Assembly: GCA_015061115.1 (NCBI GenBank)
Contig: SUXE01000007.1
Span: 119,132-183,131 of the forward strand
Length of the DNA stretch: 64,000 nt
Origin: Bacteroidales bacterium
Lineage (GTDB): Bacteria; Bacteroidota; Bacteroidia; Bacteroidales; Paludibacteraceae
Reading direction: 5' to 3'
Below the pieces are notes generated by a model, which saw only the letters and a program-made list of their open reading frames with translations, was not told where the DNA came from and ran no database searches. The position numbers and the translations under genes were made by a program. Below, one piece after another: positions 49,035 to 58,469 of the stretch; the first letter of the stretch is position 1; each line of letters opens with the position of its first letter.

Positions 49035-49748
49035 ATGAAAAAAATACTGCTTTGTGCTTTGATGTTTTTTTTGCAGATTTCTGCATTTTCTCAAGTCAAT
49101 AGAGAAACTGTTTACTTGAAGAATGGAAATGTGCTCAAGGGTGATGTCGTTGGTTTTGTGCCAAAACAATCGGTTACGATAGCTGCGGTTGATGGTGATA
49201 CTTTTGTTTGCAATTTGACAGAAATAGAAAAGATCACGAGAGATCACGGTTATATTGCTGGAAATAATGAGTCGTCATCTGGTTACTCTTATCATGAAAA
49301 GGGTTACAAATTCGTATTTTCTTTTGATATCATGTTAGGAGAAATGTCGGGTATGAAATGGACTACAATTCATGGATCACAATTAAATGAAAGAATTTAT
49401 TTAGGATTGGGTTTAGGTTTATGTATAGCAAATGATTACGACATTCATTTGTCTGTGCCTGTGTTTGCTGATTTCCGTTTTGATTTTCTTAAAAAAAGAA
49501 TAACTCCATATATAGAAACGAGGGCAGGTTACGACTTTGCTTTTGAAGGATGTCCTGGCTTTTATGGAGATTTCGCCTTTGGCTGTCGAATCAAACGTTT
49601 TTCTGTTTCAACAGGAATTGAAACTTTACGTAGAGAAAATAATGATGGCATATATTACTATAATGGATATAATGATTATGGATATGAGGAAAGCCATCTT
49701 GAATTTCAATCATTTAATTTCGTGATTAGATTCTCGTTGGAGTTCTAA
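49035..49748 (+). CDS. Small predicted outer-membrane protein, paralogue 2
   Basis: 237 residues from the ATG at 49035, only 16 bp after the previous gene. Same plan as paralogue 1: signal peptide, TVYLKNGNVLKGDVVGFVPKQSVTI module, barrel with VFADFRFDFLKKRITPYIETRAG and FYGDFAFGCRIKRFSVSTGIE, terminal FVIRFSLEF. Its last loop is rich in Tyr, Asn and Gly and differs most from the siblings, as expected for an exposed loop. Confidence 0.75.
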   Translation: MKKILLCALMFFLQISAFSQVNRETVYLKNGNVLKGDVVGFVPKQSVTIAAVDGDTFVCNLTEIEKITRDHGYIAGNNESSSGYSYHEKGYKFVFSFDIMLGEMSGMKWTTIHGSQLNERIYLGLGLGLCIANDYDIHLSVPVFADFRFDFLKKRITPYIETRAGYDFAFEGCPGFYGDFAFGCRIKRFSVSTGIETLRRENNDGIYYYNGYNDYGYEESHLEFQSFNFVIRFSLEF

Positions 49749-49873
49749 GTCCATTGGATCTTATTCTGATAAAATTAATAGTTGATTTTAGTCGTTTGAT
49801 TATTAGATGAAATGCTTTCGCTTATGATTTTGCGATAAATATTTATGTTGGGTTAAAAACTTTTAGATTTAAA

Positions 49874-50620
49874 ATGAAGAAAATATTGATGTTGGCTGTT
49901 ATGTTGATTGCCTCAATATCAGCATTCTCACAGAGTTTTCGTGAGTCGGTTTACCTGAAAAATGGAAGTGTTATAAAAGGAGATATTGTTGAACTCCTAC
50001 CTGATTCGTTGGTTAAGATTGAGGTTGCAGACGGAAGTGTTTATGCTTTTGATTACAAAGAAATCGAGAGAATCATTAGAGATAGTAAAGATGCGGTAGC
50101 ATCAAAAAATGTTGATACACATGATTCTATTAGTGATTTCAGTCTAAAAAAAGGTTCTAGATTATTTGCTTCTGCTGAATTGATGTTTGGTGAAATGCCT
50201 GGTGCCAGATTTTCAGCAACTTATGGAGCCCAACTGAATAATAAGTTTTTCTTGGGTGGAGGAACGGGATTTTGTATCGCTGCAGATTGGTATAGTGATC
50301 ATTATTCGATTCCTGTGTTTGCTGATTTACGTGTGGATTTTTTAGAAAAGAAAATCTCGCCATTCATGGAATTAAGAGCTGGAGTTGACATTGCTATTAA
50401 AGGTGCTAGTGGTTTTTATGGAGATCTTTCATTTGGGTGTAGATTAAAAAGATTCTCAGTTTCTGCAGGAGTGGAATCATTGAAAGGACTGGATTATGAT
50501 TTTCCGTATTATAATGCTGGAAGAAGAGAACGTGTTTATTATGGCAATTTCGACGAGTCTGCTGAGCCATATGGCTATCGTGCATTCAACTTTGTGACGA
50601 GATTTTCGTTTGAATTCTAA
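49874..50620 (+). CDS. Small predicted outer-membrane protein, paralogue 3
   Basis: 248 residues. Same plan: signal peptide MKKILMLAVMLIASISAFSQ, SVYLKNGSVIKGDIVELLPDSLVKI module, barrel with VFADLRVDFLEKKISPFMELRAG and FYGDLSFGCRLKRFSVSAGVESLKG, terminal FVTRFSFEF. It is separated from paralogue 2 by 125 bp, so it may have its own promoter, although no TAnnTTTG was found there. Confidence 0.75.
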   Translation: MKKILMLAVMLIASISAFSQSFRESVYLKNGSVIKGDIVELLPDSLVKIEVADGSVYAFDYKEIERIIRDSKDAVASKNVDTHDSISDFSLKKGSRLFASAELMFGEMPGARFSATYGAQLNNKFFLGGGTGFCIAADWYSDHYSIPVFADLRVDFLEKKISPFMELRAGVDIAIKGASGFYGDLSFGCRLKRFSVSAGVESLKGLDYDFPYYNAGRRERVYYGNFDESAEPYGYRAFNFVTRFSFEF

Positions 50621-50670
50621 GTATGTGATGCACCATGTTTTATTAATTGTCGATCTGTTGATGTGATCTA

Positions 50671-51498
50671 ATGAGAAAATTAAGAGTCCAAACAAAAACA
50701 ATTATAGTTTTTGTATCAATCATATTGTTCATTTCATCTTGCGTTTGGTGGAAGAATTTCTTGTCCACGTTTTTCTTTGAAAATATACATCGACCTTCAA
50801 TCCAAAATGGTAATTCTAACAAAATAAAGAGCAGTTCGTTATATGATACGAAATTAGAATCAGGAGAACTGGTCAAAGGACAACGACTATTGTATGTTGA
50901 GTATGACGAGAATGGTAATGTCACTCATAGTACAAATGGATATTTTGAATCTTTTTTTACCTATGAAGACAATAGATGCATAGAAGCTAAAATTTTTCGT
51001 GATGGACAATTGTGTGATAGCTCTGTTGATAGGTATGAAGAAGACAAAAGGGTTGAAACATTCATTTACAATGCAATGGATTCTTTGTTGTCTAGAGTAG
51101 AGTATAAATATGAAGGAGACAATATGGTTGAATCATTAATATATGATGTAAATGAAACTCTATTGAAGAAATCTAAATATAGATATTATGAAAATGGTAA
51201 GCCAGAGTTTTCGGAAGAATCAATGTATGATGCAGATGGTAATGTGGTGGATTATATGTGGTCACGTTATGACAAATATGGAAACCTTCTTGAGTCGGAT
51301 GGAAAGGAGAAATTTCAAAAATTAAAATTTGAGTATAAATACGACAAGGATGGAAAAATCTTAGAATCTGTCGGCTTCAAACAAGATGGAAGCAAGTATC
51401 CGGCAAACATTTATACTTATGACGAGCATGGCAACTGCATCAAAAAAGTGTCTGCAGACAACTCAATGGGAAATATTTGGGAATATGAGTATTATTAA
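50671..51498 (+). CDS. YD-repeat lipoprotein
   Basis: 275 residues with a lipoprotein-type signal (IILFISSC, Cys24). Repeats such as VEYDENGNVTHS, YKYEGDNMVES, YDADGNVVDYMWSRYDKYGNLLES, YKYDKDGKILES and YTYDEHGNCIKK resemble those of the protein at 47054. Together the two YD proteins bracket the three OMP paralogues, hinting at a common origin or assembly. Function unknown. Confidence 0.76.
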   Translation: MRKLRVQTKTIIVFVSIILFISSCVWWKNFLSTFFFENIHRPSIQNGNSNKIKSSSLYDTKLESGELVKGQRLLYVEYDENGNVTHSTNGYFESFFTYEDNRCIEAKIFRDGQLCDSSVDRYEEDKRVETFIYNAMDSLLSRVEYKYEGDNMVESLIYDVNETLLKKSKYRYYENGKPEFSEESMYDADGNVVDYMWSRYDKYGNLLESDGKEKFQKLKFEYKYDKDGKILESVGFKQDGSKYPANIYTYDEHGNCIKKVSADNSMGNIWEYEYY

Positions 51499-51610
51499 AT
51501 TCGTGATGGTCGTTAAATATAATTTGATGTTTATCGCTGAAAGTTCATAACTATCATTCATATTTTTGTTTCAAATCATAGTTTTCTTTGCAAAAAATCT
51601 TATGATTTTG

Positions 51611-51640
51611 TTTGAATAGTCTTATTTTTTTGTAATTTTG
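51611..51640 (+). promoter_or_regulatory. Promoter of the leucine operon
   Basis: TAATTTTG (51633-51640) with TTTG at 51611-51614 (18-bp spacer) or 51607-51610 (22 bp). It lies 32 bp before the leader-peptide ATG. Confidence 0.65.
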
Positions 51641-51672
51641 CAACATCTAAATAGACAAAGAAACTATAGACG

Positions 51673-51729
51673 ATGAAAAATATTGGAACTACATACATTC
51701 AACTCATTGGTTTGCTGCTCATAGGGTGA
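51673..51729 (+). CDS. Leucine/isoleucine-rich leader peptide of the leu operon
   Basis: An 18-codon frame encoding MKNIGTTYIQLIGLLLIG, with four Leu (three consecutive) and four Ile codons near its end, then TGA. It lies between the promoter and a terminator-like hairpin, the arrangement of ribosome-mediated attenuation: when charged leucyl-tRNA is scarce the ribosome stalls and the terminator cannot form. The peptide itself is not expected to have another function. Confidence 0.8.
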   Translation: MKNIGTTYIQLIGLLLIG

Positions 51730-51733
51730 TGCA

Positions 51734-51830
51734 GTGAGATTGTGTGTGGTCGAGATTATTTTTATATAAGACAACGATTGAGCTTTCTCACTTCAATAAA
51801 GATGTGAAAAGGCTCTTTTTATTTTTTATT
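51734..51830 (+). terminator. Transcription attenuator of the leu operon
   Basis: Terminator stem 51780-51791 (GAGCTTTCTCAC) with 51804-51815 (GTGAAAAGGCTC), one mismatch and one G-U pair, followed by a T-rich run. The 3' side of the first arm (TCTCAC, 51786-51791) can instead pair with GTGAGA (51734-51739) just after the leader peptide, giving a short competing helix. No gene lies between 51499 and 51857 apart from the leader peptide. Confidence 0.75.
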
Positions 51831-51857
51831 GTGAAACAACGCTAAAAATTTATTTTT

Positions 51858-53354
51858 ATGGCAGATAGATTATACGTTTTTGATACCACTTTGCGTGATG
51901 GAGAGCAAGTGCCTGGATGTCAGTTGAATACAATTGAGAAGATACAGGTTGCTAAGGCTCTTGAGACGCTTGGCGTGGATGTGATTGAGGCAGGATTCCC
52001 AATCTCAAGTCCAGGAGACTTTAATTCAGTAGTAGAGATATCAAAGGCTGTTACATGGCCTACTATCTGTGCCCTGACTCGTAGTGTTCAGAAGGATATT
52101 GACGTAGCTGCGGAAGCCCTCCAGTATGCCAAGAGAAAGCGTATTCACACTGGTATAGGAACAAGTGAAAGCCATATCAAATATAAATTCAATTCCACTC
52201 CTGAGGAGATTCTTGAACGTGCAGTAGCTGCTGTTAAGTATGCCCGCAGATTTGTGGATGATGTTGAATTCTATTGTGAAGACGCTGGCCGTACAGACAA
52301 TGAGTATTTGGCTCGTGTTGTAGAGGCTGTCATCAAGGCTGGTGCTACTGTAGTAAATATTCCTGATACAACTGGTTATTGCTTGCCTGTTGAATATGGT
52401 GAGAAGATCAAGTATCTTTTCGATCACGTCGACGGAATTGATAAGGCAATCATCTCAAGCCACTGTCATAACGACTTAGGTATGGCGACTGCCAACACTA
52501 TCTCTGGTGTTATGAACGGTGTCCGTCAGGTTGAGGTTACAATCAACGGAATCGGTGAGCGTGCCGGCAACACTTCTCTTGAAGAGGTTGCTATGATCTT
52601 AAAGTGTCACAAACACCTTGGCATCGATACAAACATCAACACTCAGAAAATCGCGTCTACTTCAAGATTAGTCTCTAACTTGATGAATATGCCAGTTCAG
52701 CCTAATAAGGCTATCGTTGGTAAGAATGCGTTCGCTCACTCATCAGGTATCCATCAGGATGGTGTGTTGAAGAATCTTCAGACTTACGAGATCATGAATC
52801 CTAAGGATGTAGGTATCGACGACAATGCAATCGTATTGACTGCAAGAAGTGGTCGTGCGGCTGTACGTCACAGATTAAGTGTTCTTGGTGTTGAGGTGGA
52901 TGGCGATAAGCTTAACACTATCTACGAGGCATTCCTTCGTTTGGCTGACCAGAAGAAGGAGATCTGCGACGACGATTTGTTGATGCTTGCTGGACAGGAG
53001 CGTACAAGTGCTCATCATATTAAACTTGAGTATTTGCAGACTACATCAGGAGTCGGTGTCACTCCAGTCGCAATTATCGGTTTGAATATCGCTGGTGAGA
53101 AGTTTGAGGCTACTGCTTCAGGAAACGGTCCAGTCGACGCTGCTGTCAAGGCTCTAAAGAAGATCATCGACAGAAAGATGGAGCTTAAAGAGCTTTTGAT
53201 CCAGGCCATCACACGTGGATCTGACGATGCATGTAAGGTACATGTGCAGGTTGAGACAGAGGGCGTGATCTATTATGGTTTCGCGGCTAATACAGATATC
53301 GTGTCAGCTACAATTGATGCGTATATTGATGCTATAAACAAATTCAAGAACTAA
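51858..53354 (+). CDS. leuA: 2-isopropylmalate synthase
   Basis: First committed step of leucine synthesis: acetyl-CoA plus 2-oxoisovalerate gives 2-isopropylmalate. The TIM-barrel part begins with [17 protein letters not shown] and contains the metal-binding HCHNDLGMA (around 200) and [15 protein letters not shown]; the C-terminal 130 residues (about 370-498) form the leucine-feedback regulatory domain. 498 residues, normal. First structural gene after the attenuator. Regulated at transcription by the leader and, by family knowledge, allosterically by leucine. Confidence 0.96.
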   Translation: MADRLYVFDTTLRDGEQVPGCQLNTIEKIQVAKALETLGVDVIEAGFPISSPGDFNSVVEISKAVTWPTICALTRSVQKDIDVAAEALQYAKRKRIHTGIGTSESHIKYKFNSTPEEILERAVAAVKYARRFVDDVEFYCEDAGRTDNEYLARVVEAVIKAGATVVNIPDTTGYCLPVEYGEKIKYLFDHVDGIDKAIISSHCHNDLGMATANTISGVMNGVRQVEVTINGIGERAGNTSLEEVAMILKCHKHLGIDTNINTQKIASTSRLVSNLMNMPVQPNKAIVGKNAFAHSSGIHQDGVLKNLQTYEIMNPKDVGIDDNAIVLTARSGRAAVRHRLSVLGVEVDGDKLNTIYEAFLRLADQKKEICDDDLLMLAGQERTSAHHIKLEYLQTTSGVGVTPVAIIGLNIAGEKFEATASGNGPVDAAVKALKKIIDRKMELKELLIQAITRGSDDACKVHVQVETEGVIYYGFAANTDIVSATIDAYIDAINKFKN

Positions 53355-53380
53355 GACTTTAAAGAAGAAAAAGCAAAATT

Positions 53381-55501
53381 ATGAATACACTATTTGACAA
53401 GATTTGGGATTCTCATGTTGTGCAGAATGTGCAGGATGGCCCAACTCAATTGTACATTGATCGTCTTTACTGCCACGAGGTAACTTCACCTCAGGCATTT
53501 GATACATTGCGTGACAAGGGAATCAAGGCTTTCCGTCCAGACCATGTTGTAGCAATGCCAGACCATAACACACCTTCTGATCAGCAGAAGGAGATCAGCG
53601 ATCCAATCGGTTGCAAGCAGGTTGATACTCTTTCATCTAACTGTGCTGCATTCGGTATCAAGCATTTCGCTATGGGTACTAAGGACAATGGTATCATCCA
53701 TGTTGTTGGTCCAGAGAAAGGTCTTTCATTGCCAGGTATGACAATCGTATGTGGTGACTCTCATACATCTACTCACGGTGCTGTCGGTGCAATCGCAATG
53801 GGTATCGGTACTTCTGAGGTTGCTCAGGTACTAGCTTCACAGTGTATTCTACAGAGCAAGCCAAAGACAATGCGTATCAACATTGAGGGCGAGCTTCAGC
53901 CAGGTGTCACTGCAAAGGACGTCGCTCTATACATCATGGCCCAGGTTACAACATCTGGCGCTACTGGTTATGCTGTTGAGTACGCAGGTTCAGCTATCCG
54001 CAATATGAGCATGGAGGGTCGTTTGACTCTATCTAACCTTTCTATTGAGATGGGTTCACGTGCTGGTCTTATCGCTCCAGACGAGATCACTTTCGCTTAC
54101 CTTAAGGATCGTGAGTATGCTCCTAAGGGTGCTGAGTGGGATGCGGCTGTTGCTAAGTGGCGTCAGTTGAAGAGCGACGACAATGCTGTGTTCGACAAAG
54201 AGTTGACATTCAAGGCTGAGGATATCAAGCCTCGTATCACTTTCGGTACAAACCCAGGTGCTGGTATCGCAATCGACGGTACTATTCCAACATACGACGG
54301 AATGAGTGAGGCTGATGCTGCTCAGTTGAAGGCTCAGCTTGACTATATGCAGTTCAAGCCAGGACAGAAACTAGAGGGAATTCCTGTTGACTACTGTTTC
54401 CTTGGAGCTTGTACAAACGGTCGTATCGAAGACTTCCGTGCTTTCGCTTCAATAGTTAAGGGAAAGAAGAAGGCTCCTAATGTAGTTGCTTGGTTGGTTC
54501 CTGGTTCATGGTTGGTTCGCCAGCAGATTATTGAGGAGGGAATCGACAAGATTCTAAAGGATGCTGGATTCGAACTTCGTTTGCCATCTTGTTCATCATG
54601 TTTGGCTATGAACCCAGACAAGGTGCCAGCAGGTAAACTTTCAATCTCAACAAGTAACCGTAACTTCGTAGGTCGTCAGGGTCCTGGCGCACGTACAATC
54701 TTGGCTTCTCCACTTACAGTGGCTGCCAGCGCAATTACTGGTGTTGTTACTGACCCACGTACACTTCAGTCTTCACCTATCAAGGCTGCTGAGGTGACTA
54801 AGGTAGTGGATTCTAAACCACAGGATTGTCCTAACTGCGCATTCGGTGCTACAGCAGGTGCACAGGCTGCTGATGGAGCTAAGTCTGTACACAAAGCATT
54901 CAACGTAGTTAAGTCTACTTGCTTGCCTATCAATATCGATAACAACAATACAGATAATATCATTCCAGCTCGTTACTTGGCGTTCACTACACGTGATCCT
55001 AAGTTCTATGGTGATGCTTTCATGCATGATATCCGCTTCGATGCAAACAATAAGCCAGTTGCTGATTTCGTGATGAATATCGCTCCATTCAACGAGACTC
55101 CTGCTGAGGGCAAGCGTGAAATTATCATCGGTGGTAAGAACTGGGGTTCTGGTTCAAGCCGTGAGCACGCTGCATGGGCAATCGCTGGTTATGGAATACG
55201 TGTTGTTATCAGCTCATCTTTCGCTGATATCCACCGTAACAACCTTCTTAACTGCTTCGTATTGCCAGTTATTGTAAGTGAGGATTTCCGTCAGGAGCTT
55301 CTTGCTTCAATCGACAAGGATGCTAACACTATTGTTACTGTTGATGTTCCAAATCAGACTGTGACTAATGAGGCTACAGGACACTCTGAGAAATTCGATA
55401 TCAATGGCTACAAGAAGTATTGCTTGTTGAACGGTTATGATGATATTGATTATTTGTTGTCTAACAAGGATAAAATCGAGGCTTACGAGTCTAAAAAATA
55501 A
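53381..55501 (+). CDS. leuCD: 3-isopropylmalate dehydratase, large and small subunits fused
   Basis: One 706-residue frame joins what are normally two proteins. Residues about 1-465 are Leu[21 protein letters not shown] and the three [4Fe-4S] ligands Cys344 (CTNGR), Cys404 and Cys407 (CSSC), close to the E. coli positions. Residues about 466-503 are an Ala/Lys/Pro linker ([17 protein letters not shown], then [13 protein letters not shown]). Residues about 505-706 are Leu[23 protein letters not shown] and [22 protein letters not shown]. Catalyses 2- to 3-isopropylmalate isomerisation. No internal stop or frameshift is seen, and codon use is uniform across the junction. Confidence 0.9.
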   Translation: MNTLFDKIWDSHVVQNVQDGPTQLYIDRLYCHEVTSPQAFDTLRDKGIKAFRPDHVVAMPDHNTPSDQQKEISDPIGCKQVDTLSSNCAAFGIKHFAMGTKDNGIIHVVGPEKGLSLPGMTIVCGDSHTSTHGAVGAIAMGIGTSEVAQVLASQCILQSKPKTMRINIEGELQPGVTAKDVALYIMAQVTTSGATGYAVEYAGSAIRNMSMEGRLTLSNLSIEMGSRAGLIAPDEITFAYLKDREYAPKGAEWDAAVAKWRQLKSDDNAVFDKELTFKAEDIKPRITFGTNPGAGIAIDGTIPTYDGMSEADAAQLKAQLDYMQFKPGQKLEGIPVDYCFLGACTNGRIEDFRAFASIVKGKKKAPNVVAWLVPGSWLVRQQIIEEGIDKILKDAGFELRLPSCSSCLAMNPDKVPAGKLSISTSNRNFVGRQGPGARTILASPLTVAASAITGVVTDPRTLQSSPIKAAEVTKVVDSKPQDCPNCAFGATAGAQAADGAKSVHKAFNVVKSTCLPINIDNNNTDNIIPARYLAFTTRDPKFYGDAFMHDIRFDANNKPVADFVMNIAPFNETPAEGKREIIIGGKNWGSGSSREHAAWAIAGYGIRVVISSSFADIHRNNLLNCFVLPVIVSEDFRQELLASIDKDANTIVTVDVPNQTVTNEATGHSEKFDINGYKKYCLLNGYDDIDYLLSNKDKIEAYESKK

Positions 55502-55522
55502 TCCAAATTTGAGAGTGAGGAT

Positions 55523-57034
55523 ATGATCGAAATAATGGATACAACATTGAGAGATGGAGAACAGACATCTGGTGTCTCTTTCTCTCAACAGGAAAAACTC
55601 GGTATTGCCAAATTCTTGCTCTCTGAATTAGGTGTTGACAGAATAGAAATCGCTTCAGCAAGAGTGTCGGAAGGAGAGCTTCAGACTGTGAAGAAGATCA
55701 CAGAATGGGCTGACAAGGCTGGCTTTCTTCCGAAAATTGAAGTTTTGGGCTTCGTCGACGGAGAGACATCCCTCAATTGGATTGAAAGTGTCGGTGGAAA
55801 GGTGATCAACCTTCTTACTAAAGGTTCATTGCGCCATGTCACTGAACAGTTGAGAAAGACTCCTCAGGCTCATATCGATGATATCAAACGAGCTATTGAT
55901 TTGGCTCATAAGAAGAATATCTCCGTCAACCTATATTTGGAGGATTGGAGCAACGGAATGAAAAATTCCCCTTCTTATGTGTTTGATATGGTCGACGCAT
56001 TGTGTGGTGAGGGAGTGAACAGATTTATGCTTCCTGACACTTTGGGTATACTTAATCCGCTTTTGACTGCTGATTTCTGCACTCAGATGGTGAAAAGATA
56101 TCCTAATCTGAAGTTCGATTTCCATGCCCATAATGATTACGATCTTGCTGTATCCAATGTGTTTGCTGCTGTGAATTCTGGAATCAGTGGCATCCACACT
56201 ACAATAAATGGACTTGGAGAACGTGCGGGAAATGCTCCACTTACGAGTGTTTTGGCCGTACTTCACGACCAGCTTGGCATCAAGACAAAGATCAACGAGC
56301 AGAAGATGTATGATGGCTCAAAACTTGTGGAGACCTATTCGGGAGTACGTATTCCAGCCAACAAGCCGATTATTGGAGACAATGTCTTCACGCAGGTAGC
56401 TGGTGTGCATGCCGACGGAGATCAGAAAAACAATCTGTATTGCAACGACTTACGTCCGGAAAGATTCGGAAGAAAGCGTGAATATGCACTTGGTAAGACA
56501 TCTGGAAAGGCTAATATCCGCAAGAATCTTGAGACATTGGGTATAGAGTTGGATGAAAAGTCGATGCTGAAGGTGACTCAGAGAATTATCGAGCTTGGAG
56601 ACAAGAAACAGCTTGTGACTCCTGAGGATCTTCCATTCATCATCAAGGATGTGCTTGGACATGGAGAAGTGAAGCAGACAATCAAGGTTGTCAATTATGC
56701 TTTGAACTTGACTCATAATCTTCGTCCGGTCGCAACTATATTGATCGAGATCGATGGTAAGAGATACCAACAGACAGAAGCTGGAGACGGTCAGTATGAT
56801 GCATTCTCTAAAGCACTTTGGAAAGTGTATAAAGAGTTGGGCAAGGAGACACCGGAATTGCTAGACTATTCGGTTGTCATCCCTCCTGGTGGAAACACTG
56901 ACGCATTGGTTCACAACACCATTACTTGGAAGTTCAAGAATAAAGTGTTCAAGACTCATGGTTTGGATGCCGACCAGACAGAGGCGGCGATCAAAGCGAC
57001 AGTCAAGATGCTCAACTTGATCGAAACAATGTAA
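55523..57034 (+). CDS. Isopropylmalate/citramalate synthase-family enzyme
   Basis: 503-residue paralogue of Leu[18 protein letters not shown], metal site HAHNDYDLAVSN, GLGERAGNAPL, and a C-terminal LeuA-type regulatory domain (about 370-503). The order leuA-leuC/D-this gene-leuB is common in Bacteroidales. The family includes (R)-citramalate synthase, which starts isoleucine synthesis from pyruvate and acetyl-CoA and uses the same LeuCD and LeuB for its next steps; this makes citramalate synthase the most likely role, and homocitrate synthase less likely. Specificity is not provable from sequence. Confidence 0.82.
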   Translation: MIEIMDTTLRDGEQTSGVSFSQQEKLGIAKFLLSELGVDRIEIASARVSEGELQTVKKITEWADKAGFLPKIEVLGFVDGETSLNWIESVGGKVINLLTKGSLRHVTEQLRKTPQAHIDDIKRAIDLAHKKNISVNLYLEDWSNGMKNSPSYVFDMVDALCGEGVNRFMLPDTLGILNPLLTADFCTQMVKRYPNLKFDFHAHNDYDLAVSNVFAAVNSGISGIHTTINGLGERAGNAPLTSVLAVLHDQLGIKTKINEQKMYDGSKLVETYSGVRIPANKPIIGDNVFTQVAGVHADGDQKNNLYCNDLRPERFGRKREYALGKTSGKANIRKNLETLGIELDEKSMLKVTQRIIELGDKKQLVTPEDLPFIIKDVLGHGEVKQTIKVVNYALNLTHNLRPVATILIEIDGKRYQQTEAGDGQYDAFSKALWKVYKELGKETPELLDYSVVIPPGGNTDALVHNTITWKFKNKVFKTHGLDADQTEAAIKATVKMLNLIETM

Positions 57035-57184
<150 letters not shown>

Positions 57185-57225
57185 TTATGTCTATTATTTA
57201 ATTGAAATTAAAATATAAACAGAAT

Positions 57226-58287
57226 ATGGAATTAAAGATAGCGGTTCTTGCTGGAGACGGCATTGGACCAGAGATTTCAGCAGTAGGTGTTGATGTGATG
57301 TCTGCTGTATGTGAGAAGTTCGGACACAAAGTAAGCTATGAGTATGCTATTTGTGGAGCTCATGCGATCGACGAAGTTGGTGATCCATTCCCAGAGGATA
57401 CATTCAAGAAGTGTATGGCTGCAGACGCAGTTCTATTCTCTGCAGTAGGTGATCCTAAGTTCGACAATAACCCATCAGCAAAGGTACGTCCAGAGCAGGG
57501 TCTTCTTGCAATGAGAAAGAAACTTGGTTTGTTCGCAAACATCCGTCCAGTACAGACATTCGACTGCCTTGTACACAAGTCACCATTGAAGGATGAACTT
57601 GTAAAGGGAGCTGATTTCATCTGTATCCGTGAGTTGACTGGTGGTATGTACTTCGGTGAGAAGTATCAGGACGACGAGAAGGCTTACGATACAAACGCAT
57701 ATACACGTCCAGAGATCGAGAGAATCTTGAAGGTGGCTTACGACTATGCACGCAAGCGTAACAAGCACGTGACAGTTGTAGATAAGGCTAACGTTCTTGC
57801 TTCTTCACGTCTATGGAGAAAGGTCGCTCAGGAGATGGCTCCTAACTATCCAGATGTTACAACTGACTTCATGTACGTTGATAACGCTGCAATGAGAATG
57901 ATTCAGGAGCCTAAGTTCTTCGACGTTATGGTAACTGAGAACACATTCGGTGATATCCTTACAGATGAGGGTTCTTGTATCACAGGTTCAATGGGTCTTC
58001 TTCCATCAGCATCTACAGGTGAGCACACTCCAGTGTTCGAGCCAATCCACGGCTCATGGCCACAGGCAAAGGGCTTGAATATCGCAAACCCACTTGCACA
58101 GGTTCTTTCTGTAGCAATGTTGTTTGAGTATTTCGACCTTAAGAAGGAAGGCGAGTTGATCCGTAAGGCAGTAGACGCATCTTTGGATCAGAATGTACGT
58201 ACTCCAGAAATCCAGGTTGCCGGCGGTGCTAAGTATGGCACTAAGGAAGTTGGAGCTTGGTTGGTAGATTGGATCAAGAAGGCTTAA
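57226..58287 (+). CDS. leuB: 3-isopropylmalate dehydrogenase
   Basis: NAD-dependent oxidative decarboxylation of 3-isopropylmalate to 2-oxoisocaproate. The ATG at 57226 starts [17 protein letters not shown], the canonical N-terminus; an in-frame TTG at 57202 is rejected. Landmarks: [41 protein letters not shown], and the metal/substrate site [19 protein letters not shown]. 353 residues. Last gene of the operon, separated from the previous gene by the tandem repeat and followed by a terminator. Confidence 0.97.
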   Translation: MELKIAVLAGDGIGPEISAVGVDVMSAVCEKFGHKVSYEYAICGAHAIDEVGDPFPEDTFKKCMAADAVLFSAVGDPKFDNNPSAKVRPEQGLLAMRKKLGLFANIRPVQTFDCLVHKSPLKDELVKGADFICIRELTGGMYFGEKYQDDEKAYDTNAYTRPEIERILKVAYDYARKRNKHVTVVDKANVLASSRLWRKVAQEMAPNYPDVTTDFMYVDNAAMRMIQEPKFFDVMVTENTFGDILTDEGSCITGSMGLLPSASTGEHTPVFEPIHGSWPQAKGLNIANPLAQVLSVAMLFEYFDLKKEGELIRKAVDASLDQNVRTPEIQVAGGAKYGTKEVGAWLVDWIKKA

Positions 58288-58308
58288 TTCTTAGTCTGAA
58301 TATATTGT

Positions 58309-58337
58309 AGAGACGCACATTGTGCGTCTCTTTTTTT
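58309..58337 (+). terminator. Rho-independent terminator of the leu operon
   Basis: AGAGACGCAC (58309-58318) with GTGCGTCTCT (58322-58331), then a T-run. Confidence 0.9.
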
Positions 58338-58430
58338 GTGAATGATTTATGTTATTTCAAATCTTTTTTCCATTTTTTTGATTAACCTCATACAATAATG
58401 CGGAGACAAATTCTTCATATACACAATAAA

Positions 58431-58462
58431 TTTGCATTTTAATCGTTTAAACTGTAAATTTG
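58431..58462 (+). promoter_or_regulatory. Promoter of porW, very close to the start codon
   Basis: TTTG (58431-58434) and TAAATTTG (58455-58462), spacer 20 bp, an exact match. The -7 box ends only 7 bp before the ATG at 58470, implying a leaderless or nearly leaderless mRNA. Another TAAATTTG at 58427-58434 overlaps the -33 box and may be an alternative. Confidence 0.65.
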
Positions 58463-58469
58463 TGCTCAA

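Noticed and set aside
48302-50620. Single gene disrupted into three by frameshifts
   Set aside because: Each frame has its own signal peptide, complete module and terminal Phe; they are full paralogues.
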